Assembly (NCBI GenBank): GCA_036556805.1
Contig: DATBIS010000053.1
Location: forward strand, 1 to 13,625
DNA from: DATBIS01 sp036556805
GTDB lineage: Bacteria; Actinomycetota; UBA4738; HRBIN12
Direction: 5' to 3'
Length of the DNA stretch: 13,625 nt
A program made the translations under genes and the position numbers. Shown in pieces: positions 7,331-13,625 of this stretch. Numbering within the stretch: position 1 is the stretch's first letter; the number at the start of each line of letters is the position of its first letter. The notes below the pieces were generated by a model, which worked only from the letters and a program-made list of their open reading frames with translations, did not search any database and was not told the origin of the DNA.

Positions 7331-7732
7331 TCAGCCGACGGCGGTGCGGGCGGTGAAGGCCTCGGAGAGATGGTTCCACTGACAGCCGCAACAGACCTCG
7401 ACCACGTAGCAGCAGGCGCCGGCGTGCGCCGCGGTGAGCTTCAGCCCGGTCTCGATCGACCAGACGCGGCCGTTGTCCTGCTTTAGGCCGTCGCCGTAGA
7501 CGTACGCGAGCAGGACGAGCTTCTCCTTCTCGCACACGGGGCAGTCCGCCATGGTGGGCTCCCCCACGTGCTTCGCCGCGCGCATCAGCTCGGGGTGCGC
7601 GTCGCACAGCTCCTCGACCGATCGGAGGCCTCGTCGCGCGTCTCGCAGAAGCGCCCGCTTCGCAAGCGTGTAGTCGATCACGCCGAGGTCGGAACGCCTC
7701 GACCTGCCGAGCGGTGCCCTCCTCTTCTGCAT
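7331..7732 (-). CDS. DUF5318 family zinc-ribbon protein
   Basis: Conserved actinobacterial protein of unknown function. The 133-residue product has an N-terminal helical part (VIDYTLAKRALL; ELCDAHPELMRAAKHVGEP), then a C64-P-V-C67 knuckle and a second C114-C-G-C117-Q-W-N-H pair, which together look like a zinc ribbon. The spacing and the VEVCxxCxWNHL ending match my memory of M. tuberculosis Rv0049, the DUF5318 gene adjacent to ponA1. ATG 7732 is chosen because conserved sequence begins soon after it and a TACACT box lies nine bases upstream; the frame is open to 7987 but that extension is Arg/Pro-rich and unlike the family. In mycobacteria the gene sits directly before the PBP; here a small divergent membrane gene separates them. 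Confidence 0.85.
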   Translation of the reverse strand: MQKRRAPLGRSRRSDLGVIDYTLAKRALLRDARRGLRSVEELCDAHPELMRAAKHVGEPTMADCPVCEKEKLVLLAYVYGDGLKQDNGRVWSIETGLKLTAAHAGACCYVVEVCCGCQWNHLSEAFTARTAVG

Positions 7733-7741
7733 GACCGGCAA

Positions 7742-7747
7742 AGTGTA
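7742..7747 (-). promoter_or_regulatory. -10 box TACACT of the DUF5318 gene
   Basis: Minus-strand TACACT fits TANNNT and ends nine bases before the ATG at 7732, the same spacing as at the PBP and cyclase genes. An AGGAG directly upstream of this box is too far from the ATG to serve as a ribosome site. Confidence 0.45.
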
Positions 7748-7822
7748 CTCCTGGTCCCCGACGAGGGGGACCCGCCATCGGTCTCGTTCGCAACGTAGTC
7801 TTTCGTCGTCCTTGACATCCGC

Positions 7823-8326
7823 ATGGATCGGCGGCGGTGGTCCGAAACGAGTAGCCCCTGGGAGTCCCTTGATCCGTCGGCGGGTCACGAGCGACCGGGT
7901 CCGGAGCCACTCGTCCCGCGCGCGAGCGGGTCGCGGGCGCTCGCGCGGGGGCTCGTGAAGCGCTGTCCCCTCTGCGGCGAGCCACACATCTTCGGCAGCT
8001 GGATGCAGCTCCGCGAGCGATGCCCTCGCTGCGACCTTCGGTTCGAGAAGGAGCAGGGCGGCTTCCTCGGCGCGATGACCCTGACATACGGGCTCGCCAT
8101 GGTCGTGTGGCTCGCCGTGCTCGTCGTGGTGCTGATCGCGACCGTGCCTGACGTCCCCGTCGGCCCGCTCATCCTCGCGAGCGTCGCGATCATGGTTGCC
8201 GTGCCGCTGCTCACGTACCCGAACATGAAAGGCGCCTGGGCCGCCGTCGAGTACCTGGTCGAGCGCAGCCAGCCGGAGTACCGCCCGCCCGTCCGGCGAG
8301 ACCCGCGGGCGAGAGACCTGGAGTGA
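7823..8326 (+). CDS. DUF983 family membrane protein with N-terminal zinc ribbon
   Basis: Predicted inner-membrane protein of unknown function. The 167 residues start with a polar, Pro/Arg-rich stretch of about 40, then the family core: RGLVKRCPLCGEPHIFGSW with C48 and C51, followed by RCPRC with C67 and C70 and an acidic FEKEQGG segment. Two hydrophobic segments (about 80-105 and 112-132) and a polar tail complete it. This order is typical of DUF983. ATG 7823 is the only ATG after the in-frame stop at 7796; GTG 7955 would remove the extra N-terminus and begin just before the first Cys pair, so the true start is uncertain. No ribosome site is clear for either. The stop is 6 bp from that of the convergent VOC gene. 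Confidence 0.82.
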   Translation: MDRRRWSETSSPWESLDPSAGHERPGPEPLVPRASGSRALARGLVKRCPLCGEPHIFGSWMQLRERCPRCDLRFEKEQGGFLGAMTLTYGLAMVVWLAVLVVVLIATVPDVPVGPLILASVAIMVAVPLLTYPNMKGAWAAVEYLVERSQPEYRPPVRRDPRARDLE

Positions 8327-8332
8327 CGTCGG

Positions 8333-8752
8333 CTAGTCCGCCGGGGCCTCGAACATCCATCGCTGACCTTCCAGGTCGGCAGCGGTGTACAGCCGGCCGA
8401 AGGAGAGCGACTCGGGTTCGCGAAGGATGGTCGCGCCCTCAGCCCTCGCACGTTCGCAGTGGGCATCCACGTCATCGACCGTGACGTGCACGCCGTTGAT
8501 GACCCACGGGACATCCAGCCAATCCCGGGCGTACGTGCACACCTCGGCGTGATGGGCCGGACTCATATAGCTCTCGCCCGGCCATCCGAGGAAGACCACG
8601 GCGCCGTCGAGCTCGAGTTCCGCGTGGGTCACGCGGCCCTCCTGGTCCGAGAAACGCTGGCCGCGTTCGCGGAAGCCGAACGCTCGCGTGAGCCACGTCA
8701 CGGCGGCATCGACGTCTTCGTACGACAGCATGGGAGTCGCGGCCTGCGTCAT
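8333..8752 (-). CDS. VOC (glyoxalase/bleomycin-resistance superfamily) protein
   Basis: Small cytoplasmic protein of 139 residues with the two βαβββ halves of the vicinal oxygen chelate fold: an N-terminal module (LSYEDVDAAVTWLTRAFGF, then VTHAELELDGAVVFLG) and a C-terminal module (VHVTVDDVDAHCERARAEGA, ending LEGQRWMFEAP). H43, H103-region and the final Glu are plausible metal ligands. Members can be dioxygenases, lyases, epimerases or antibiotic-binding proteins, so the reaction cannot be assigned. ATG 8752 is preferred because GGAGGG sits five bases upstream; ATG 8764, four codons earlier, also has a G-rich site and is a possible alternative. The gene is divergent from the sulfatase (101-bp region) and converges on the DUF983 gene. 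Confidence 0.85.
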   Translation of the reverse strand: MTQAATPMLSYEDVDAAVTWLTRAFGFRERGQRFSDQEGRVTHAELELDGAVVFLGWPGESYMSPAHHAEVCTYARDWLDVPWVINGVHVTVDDVDAHCERARAEGATILREPESLSFGRLYTAADLEGQRWMFEAPAD

Positions 8753-8841
8753 CGTGCCCTCCATCCTCGCCCCTCTTGTGCTTGAGTCTTGTCCTTCCCC
8801 GAGGACCGCGTCGACCCTTGCGGGTGAAGGCGACCGCTCGC

Positions 8842-8847
8842 TACTGT
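8842..8847 (+). promoter_or_regulatory. -10 box TACTGT of the sulfatase gene, leaderless
   Basis: TACTGT fits TANNNT and ends six bases before the GTG at 8854. TTGCGG (8818-8823), 18 bp upstream, can serve as a -35. No Shine-Dalgarno precedes the GTG, so a leaderless transcript is the simplest reading. Confidence 0.5.
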
Positions 8848-8853
8848 CGGTCC

Positions 8854-10518
8854 GTGGCCAGAGTCCCCCTCCGGTTTGCCCGAGCGACGGTCGCTCTCGA
8901 GATCGCGATGCTCGCCGTGGCGGCCACGCCGGTCCCCGCATCGAGCGCCGTGGCGCGCCCGAACATCCTCGTGTTCCTCACCGACGATCAGCGCACCGAC
9001 TCGATGGACGCGCTCCCGAAGACGCTCGAGTGGTTCGCCGACGCCGGCACCTCCTTCCCGAACGGCCTCGTGACGACGCCGCTGTGCTGTCCGTCGCGAG
9101 CCTCGATCCTGAGCGGCCGCTACGCGCACAACACCGGGGTACACACGAACTCGTCCGTCGAAGAGGTGTACGCGTTCGACCAGTCGGCCACGGTCGAGGC
9201 GTATCTCCAGGCGGCCGGGTATCGCACCGCGATCGCCGGGAAGTTCCTGAACCTGTGGAACCTGCAGGACACGCCGCCCTACTGGGACCACTACGCGATC
9301 ATGAACCAGGCCTACAACAACCCGAAGGTGAACATCGACGGGGACTACACACAGCACTTCGGGGAGTACTCCACCGAGCTCGTGGGCGAACAGGCGATCG
9401 ACTTCCTCGACGACTTCGACCACACCGACGACGCCGCGCCGTGGTTCCTGTACGTGACGCCGTTCGCCCCGCACGCGCCCTACACGGCGTCGGCCACCTA
9501 CGCGGATTCGCCGATCGACACGTGGGCGGGCAACCCCGCGGTCTTCGAGTCCGACCGCAGCGACAAGCCAACCTGGGTGCAGACCACCGTGGGGACGCTC
9601 GCCTCGGCGAACGTCGTCCGCACCGGTCAGTACCGAACGCTGTTCTCCGTGGACGATGTCGTCGACGACGTCATGACCCACCTCGACGAGCTCGGCGAGT
9701 CCAACACGCTTGCGATCTTCATGTCCGACAACGGCTACACGTGGAGCGAGCACGGCATCAACGCGAACAAGCGCGTGCCCTACCTCCCCTCGGTCGAGGT
9801 CCCGTTCTTCGTGCGGTGGCCGGGCCACGTGGAGGAGGGCGCGACGGACGAGCGCATCGTCGCGGGGATCGACGTGGCGCCGACGGCGCTCGACGCCGCG
9901 AACGTTGCCGAGCCCGACCACCCCGCGATGGACGGGCTGTCGGTGCTCTCGGGATCGTCGAGGAGCCGGATCCTGCTCGAGTACTGGCGGAGCGGCGACG
10001 ACGTGAAGTGGCCCTCCTGGTCGGCGGAACTCACGTCCGCCACGCAGTACATCGAGTGGTACGACGACGACCTGCAGACGATCACGTTCAAGGAGTACTA
10101 CGACCTCGCGAACGATCCCTGGCAGCTCGTGAACCTGTTGGACGACGGCAACGGCGCGAACGACCCCGACGCGAAGACACTGTCGAAGGACCTCGCCGTC
10201 GATCGCGTGTGCGCGGCGTCGACGTGCGTGGACCCGATCGAACCCGACACGACGGCGCCGACGGCCGTGACGGGTCTTGCGGCGGCGTGGGACGGCGACA
10301 AGGTGACGCTCGAGTGGGAGCCGTCCACCGACGCGGTGGGAGTGGTGGCGTATCGCGTGTTCCGCAACGGCGTGTTCCTCGGCAGGGTCGGCCCCGCGAT
10401 CCTGACGTTCGAGGATGCGACGGCGTCACCGGGCGAGACCCTCACGTACAAGGTCCGCGCGAAGGATCGGGCGGGGAACCGGTCGCCCGCGGGCAAGGTG
10501 AAGATCTCGATCCCCTGA
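8854..10518 (+). CDS. Secreted sulfatase with C-terminal fibronectin-III-like domain
   Basis: Predicted exported hydrolase of sulfate esters, possibly on sulfated glycans. The 554-residue product opens with a basic-hydrophobic signal peptide (about 1-33, Ala-rich end), then the alkaline-phosphatase-fold core PNILVFLTDDQ with D44/D45. C78-C-P-S-R fits the CxPSR signature whose first Cys is oxidised to formylglycine. K130, H207 and D292/N293 (FMSDNGY) fit the other active-site and metal residues. The LCCPSRASILSGRYAHNTGV context resembles N-acetylglucosamine-6-sulfatase-type members. From about 465, after a DTTAPTAVTGL boundary, a fibronectin-III-like domain of about 90 residues ends the protein. 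GTG 8854 is chosen because it starts exactly at the signal peptide and follows a TACTGT box by six bases; the frame is open upstream, but that part has no signal character. No formylglycine-generating enzyme lies in the window. Substrate is unproven. Confidence 0.9.
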   Translation: MARVPLRFARATVALEIAMLAVAATPVPASSAVARPNILVFLTDDQRTDSMDALPKTLEWFADAGTSFPNGLVTTPLCCPSRASILSGRYAHNTGVHTNSSVEEVYAFDQSATVEAYLQAAGYRTAIAGKFLNLWNLQDTPPYWDHYAIMNQAYNNPKVNIDGDYTQHFGEYSTELVGEQAIDFLDDFDHTDDAAPWFLYVTPFAPHAPYTASATYADSPIDTWAGNPAVFESDRSDKPTWVQTTVGTLASANVVRTGQYRTLFSVDDVVDDVMTHLDELGESNTLAIFMSDNGYTWSEHGINANKRVPYLPSVEVPFFVRWPGHVEEGATDERIVAGIDVAPTALDAANVAEPDHPAMDGLSVLSGSSRSRILLEYWRSGDDVKWPSWSAELTSATQYIEWYDDDLQTITFKEYYDLANDPWQLVNLLDDGNGANDPDAKTLSKDLAVDRVCAASTCVDPIEPDTTAPTAVTGLAAAWDGDKVTLEWEPSTDAVGVVAYRVFRNGVFLGRVGPAILTFEDATASPGETLTYKVRAKDRAGNRSPAGKVKISIP

Positions 10519-10528
10519 GCTCGTCCCT

Positions 10529-10545
10529 GGCGCGCGGCCGGCGCC
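10529..10545. other. Small GC hairpin between sulfatase and cyclase genes
   Basis: GGCGC (10529-10533) and GCGCC (10541-10545) can pair around a seven-base loop, 10 bases after the sulfatase stop. There is no T-tract, so this is not a standard intrinsic terminator, and such short GC arms are expected at this base composition. Confidence 0.25.
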
Positions 10546-10551
10546 GGGCCC

Positions 10552-10557
10552 TACGAT
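10552..10557 (+). promoter_or_regulatory. -10 box TACGAT of the cyclase gene
   Basis: TACGAT fits TANNNT and ends nine bases before the ATG at 10567. No Shine-Dalgarno is present, so a very short leader or none is expected. No -35 is evident. Confidence 0.45.
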
Positions 10558-10566
10558 GCCGCCACC

Positions 10567-13500
10567 ATGCCCTGTCCCCGATGCGGCTCGGACATTCCCG
10601 GCGGCGCGCGCTTCTGCCCTTCCTGCGGCACGGAGCTCGCGCCGGTAGCCGGGCAGGAGGAACGCAAGCTCGTCTCGATCCTCTTCGTCGACCTCGTCGG
10701 TTCGACCGCGCGCGGCGACGGCGCGGACCCGGAGGACGTGCGGGATCGCAACCAGCTGTACTTCGACACGGCGCGCGAGCGCATCGCCCAGTACGGCGGG
10801 GTGGTCGAGAAGTACATCGGCGACGCGGTCGTGGCGGTGTTCGGCGCGCCGCTCTCCCGCCTCGACGACGCGGAGCGCGCGGTGCGCGCCGGTCTGGGCC
10901 TCCTGGAGGGCATCGTTGAGCTGAACGCGTCGCATCCTGGCCTCGACCTCGAGGCGAGGGCCGCCGTGTGCACGGGCGAGGCGGTGGTGACGCTCGACCC
11001 CGCGCCCGGCGAGGCGCTCGCGACCGGCGACGTCCTCAACACCGCCGCTCGGCTGCAGTCGGCCGCACCCGCGGGACGCGTGATCGTCGGGCTCGAGACC
11101 CATCGCCTGGCTCGCCACGCGTTCGCGTTCGAAGAGCTCCCACCGGTCGTCGCGAAGGGCAAACGGGAACCGCTCGCGGCATGGGTGGTGGGAGCGCCGG
11201 TCGCGGCGCCGGGAAGCCGTCCGGTCTCCCGAACGCCGCTCGTCGGCCGCGACCGGGAGCTCGTGCTCATGCGCACGGTGTGGGACGGAGCGATGAGCCG
11301 CAGACGACCGCATCTGATCTCGGTGCTGGGCCCGCCGGGCGTCGGCAAGACCAGGCTCGCCCGCGAGTTCGCCTCCGAGGTGGAGTCGGGGAGCCGCGTG
11401 ATCTGGGGCCGTAGCCTCCCGTACGAGGAGCAGACGCCGTATCGCGCATTCGGCGAGATGCTCCGGCACACCGCCGGCATCTTCGAGAACGATCCGGTTG
11501 GGGTCGCACGCGACAAGCTCGCCGAGACGGCGGGCGAGCTGTTCCCTCCCGAGGAGGCTCGCGACGCCGCCCGCTTCCTGAGCCTGCTGCTCGGACTCGG
11601 CATCGATACGCCTGCCGACGAGCCGATCCACCTGCTGTTCACCGCGCGGCGATTCGTCGAGGTGCTCGCCGAGCGCGAGCCGCTCCTGCTGGTGTTCGAG
11701 GACCTGCACTGGGCGGACGACGCGCTGCTCGACACGATCGACTATCTCGCCTCGCACGTGAAGGATGCGCCGGTCGTCTTCCTCGCGCTCGCGCGGCCCG
11801 AGTTCCTGGAGACCCGGCCGATGTGGGGCGGTGGCATGATGGGCAAGACGACGCTGCCGCTCGAACCGCTGACGCCGGAAGAAGCGCAGACGGTCGTGTC
11901 GTCGCTTATGGGCGGCGCCGTGGACGCGACGGTCGAGCGCATCGTCTCGATGGCCGAGGGGAACCCGTTGTTCCTCGAGGAGCTCGTGGCTTCGGTCGCC
12001 GACGAGACCGCGACGGCGGAGCTCCCGACGACGGTGCGCGCGGCGATCTCGTCGAGGATCGACGCGCTACCACCCGCGGCGCGCACGGCGTTGCTCGGGG
12101 CGTCGGTGATCGGACAGACGTTCTGGCGGGAGATCCTTGCCTCGACCGGTCAGCTCGAAGACGTCGACGGCGCACTCGACGCGTTGGAGGCTCGCGGATT
12201 CGTCGTGCGTCGCGCGCAGAGCAAGGTGCAGGGCGACACGGAGTTCGCGTTCAAACACGTGCTGATCCGAGACGTCGCGTACGGCACGCTTCCCCGCGCG
12301 ACTCGCCGCGAGCTCCACGCCGCGACGGCCCGCGCGATCGAGGAGGCCGCGAGCGATACCGGCGTCATCGCGTCGCTGCTCGCGCATCACTGGCGGGAGG
12401 CCGGAGACGTCGCCCGCGCGATCGAGTACATCCTCGCGGCGGCCGAACGGGCGCGCGACGCCTCGGCGATCGAGGAGACCTACGAGCTGTACACGCGGGC
12501 GCTCGATCTCGCGACCACCGACGAGGATCGGCGGCGCATCCGCTTGCGACGTGGGCTCGCGCTGGTGACGCTCGAGCAGTACGGCCGCGCCCGCCCCGAG
12601 TTGGAGGAGCTGCTCACCGAGCTCGAGGGGCACGACGAGCTGGAGGCGGTGCTGGGCCTCGCGGAGGCCACCACGTGGACCGAGCGGACGGAGGAGACCA
12701 TCGAGCTCGCCGAGCGCGCGCTGAAGCTCACGGCGGAGCTCGGGGCCGCCGAGCTCGAGCCGCTCGCGGTCGCGAGGCTCGCCCAGGCGTACGCGATGCG
12801 GGGCGAGGACGGCGACCTCGACCGGTCCGTGGAGGCCGGGGACCGAGCGCTCGACCTCTGGGTGCCGGACGTCCGCAATCGCGCGCTCGCCGAGCACTAC
12901 CACATGCAGGCCGACGCCTACTACTGGACCGGCGGCTACCGGCGCGCGCTCGACCTCTCGCGGCTCGCCGCCGAGACCGGCGGCCTCGAGCCGAACAGCG
13001 CGGAGTTCGTGCTCCGAGGGGCCGGCATGGAGGGGCTGATCCTCGCCGGCATGGGGCGGTACGAGGAAGCCATCGAGGCATCCGACGCCGCGATCGCGAT
13101 CGCGAAGCGCATGGGGCGCAAGGACAACGTGATGCTGAACTACTCGACGACGCCGCTGCGCGAAGTGTTCGCCCTCGATGAGGCTCGCGAGCGAAGCGCC
13201 ACCGTCGCCGATCGCCTCGGGCCGTCGGAGTTCAACATGCCGTGGATGAACGCGAGGGCGGACGTCATCGGCGCCGACCTCCTCTTGGGCGACTACGGCC
13301 GCGTGGAGAAGACCCTGCCGCAGGCGTGGGAGGACGCGGTGGCGAGCCTCGCGTGGGAGCGGTGGCTCGTGAGCGGCCGCCTCGCCGCCGATCGCGCCGA
13401 GCTCGAGCTCGCGCTGGGACGGCTCGACGAGGCGGTGACGTGGGCGCGGCGCGCGATCGACATGGCGACCTCGGTCTCGCGCCGCAAGTACCTCGCGATC

Positions 13501-13625
13501 GCGCGGACGATCCTCGGTCGCGCGCTCACGGCGCAAGGCCTTGCGGCGGAGGCGACGGCGGAGCTTCGCTCCGCCGTCGCCGAGGCCGATGCGCTCGGCT
13601 CACCCTTGTTCCGTTGGCGGTCGCG
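10567..13625 (+). CDS. Zinc-ribbon / class III adenylate cyclase / AAA ATPase / TPR-like regulator, 3' truncated
   Basis: Large cytoplasmic signalling protein, open to the right edge with 1,019 codons visible and no stop. A zinc ribbon (C3, C6, C17, C20) is followed by a class III cyclase domain (about 33-210): metal residues D42 (FVDLVGST) and D86 (YIGDAV), purine-selecting K82 and D155, and transition-state N158 and R162 (NTAARL). This set predicts an active adenylate cyclase making cAMP. An ATPase domain follows with Walker A GPPGVGKT (255-262) and a Walker B-like LLLVFED (373-379). From about 600 the sequence is Ala/Leu/Glu-rich and helical, suggesting TPR repeats. Such fusions are frequent in actinobacteria; some end in a LuxR-type domain, which may lie beyond the edge. 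ATG 10567 is chosen for the zinc ribbon at the N-terminus and the nearby TACGAT box. The signal sensed is unknown. Confidence 0.92.
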   Translation, partial: MPCPRCGSDIPGGARFCPSCGTELAPVAGQEERKLVSILFVDLVGSTARGDGADPEDVRDRNQLYFDTARERIAQYGGVVEKYIGDAVVAVFGAPLSRLDDAERAVRAGLGLLEGIVELNASHPGLDLEARAAVCTGEAVVTLDPAPGEALATGDVLNTAARLQSAAPAGRVIVGLETHRLARHAFAFEELPPVVAKGKREPLAAWVVGAPVAAPGSRPVSRTPLVGRDRELVLMRTVWDGAMSRRRPHLISVLGPPGVGKTRLAREFASEVESGSRVIWGRSLPYEEQTPYRAFGEMLRHTAGIFENDPVGVARDKLAETAGELFPPEEARDAARFLSLLLGLGIDTPADEPIHLLFTARRFVEVLAEREPLLLVFEDLHWADDALLDTIDYLASHVKDAPVVFLALARPEFLETRPMWGGGMMGKTTLPLEPLTPEEAQTVVSSLMGGAVDATVERIVSMAEGNPLFLEELVASVADETATAELPTTVRAAISSRIDALPPAARTALLGASVIGQTFWREILASTGQLEDVDGALDALEARGFVVRRAQSKVQGDTEFAFKHVLIRDVAYGTLPRATRRELHAATARAIEEAASDTGVIASLLAHHWREAGDVARAIEYILAAAERARDASAIEETYELYTRALDLATTDEDRRRIRLRRGLALVTLEQYGRARPELEELLTELEGHDELEAVLGLAEATTWTERTEETIELAERALKLTAELGAAELEPLAVARLAQAYAMRGEDGDLDRSVEAGDRALDLWVPDVRNRALAEHYHMQADAYYWTGGYRRALDLSRLAAETGGLEPNSAEFVLRGAGMEGLILAGMGRYEEAIEASDAAIAIAKRMGRKDNVMLNYSTTPLREVFALDEARERSATVADRLGPSEFNMPWMNARADVIGADLLLGDYGRVEKTLPQAWEDAVASLAWERWLVSGRLAADRAELELALGRLDEAVTWARRAIDMATSVSRRKYLAIARTILGRALTAQGLAAEATAELRSAVAEADALGSPLFRWRS

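Noticed and set aside
3870..7382. A 1,170-codon open frame on the plus strand across the kinase 3' end and the PBP
   Set aside because: It is the antisense or out-of-frame shadow of the PBP, composed almost wholly of Arg, Val, His and Gly, with no fold or motif.
7812..7817. TTGACA as a -35 promoter element
   Set aside because: No TANNNT lies 16-19 bp downstream on the plus strand, so it is not listed as a promoter; it is discussed only in relation to the DUF983 start.
8749..9921. A 390-codon open frame on the minus strand opposite the sulfatase
   Set aside because: The sulfatase on the plus strand has a signal peptide and all active-site residues; the antisense frame is low-complexity Val/Arg/Gly sequence.
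10529..10545. Intrinsic terminator after the sulfatase gene
   Set aside because: The 5-bp GC stem has no following T-tract; listed as a weak hairpin only.
10558..10569. GCCGCCACCATG, identical to a eukaryotic Kozak start context, at the cyclase start
   Set aside because: The gene, promoter box and base composition are bacterial; GC-rich codons make this match by chance, and nothing else suggests a synthetic or eukaryotic origin.
12067..13536. A 489-codon open frame on the minus strand opposite the cyclase/ATPase gene
   Set aside because: The plus-strand frame is continuous to the edge with cyclase and ATPase motifs; the antisense product shows only Arg/Glu/His-rich shadow composition.
1..13625. 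CRISPR arrays, tRNA or rRNA genes, transposases, integrases, toxin-antitoxin or phage-defence genes
   Set aside because: None was seen on either strand; all large frames with recognisable motifs belong to the listed envelope, signalling and metabolic genes.

Overview
This window looks like chromosomal DNA from an uncultured or deep-branching member of the Actinomycetota. The evidence is the very high GC content (I estimate about 70% by eye), frequent GTG starts, TANNNT -10 boxes placed 6 or 9 bases before start codons that lack a Shine-Dalgarno site (the actinobacterial leaderless or near-leaderless pattern), and a DUF5318 gene beside a class A penicillin-binding protein, as next to ponA1 in mycobacteria. 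I see no tRNA, rRNA, CRISPR array, insertion sequence or phage gene. No stretch longer than 300 bases lacks a gene.

Left part (1-7732), cell envelope and signalling. A 5'-truncated polytopic GT87-type glycosyltransferase ends at 1885. It contains two copies of the same C-terminal half-domain, so it looks like an internal tandem fusion. A NarL-type response regulator follows after 52 bp, and then an NarL-family sensor kinase with about ten membrane segments and a PAS domain. The kinase runs tail-to-tail into a class A penicillin-binding protein, the two stop codons interlocking in a single CTAG. Divergent from the PBP is a 67-residue two-helix membrane protein, which in turn converges on a DUF5318 zinc-ribbon gene. 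DUF5318, class A PBP and GT87 together resemble the mycobacterial Rv0049-ponA1-Rv0051 neighbourhood, here with a two-component system inserted and the GT87 gene in the opposite orientation.

Middle part (7733-10518). A DUF983 zinc-ribbon membrane protein converges on a VOC/glyoxalase-superfamily protein with 6 bp between stops. Divergent from the VOC gene is a predicted secreted sulfatase with a formylglycine motif, metal-site residues and a C-terminal fibronectin-III-like domain.

Right part (10567 to the edge). A large cytoplasmic regulator runs off the window: zinc ribbon, class III adenylate cyclase domain, AAA-type ATPase domain, then a long helical TPR-like region.

Working model (inference): the left half is an envelope-biogenesis locus in which the two-component system may control peptidoglycan or glycan assembly. 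The right half contains independently promoted genes. I do not see a convincingly new multi-gene system. The most unusual items are the duplicated GT87 protein, the two-component system inside a conserved envelope neighbourhood, and the repeated leaderless-type promoters.
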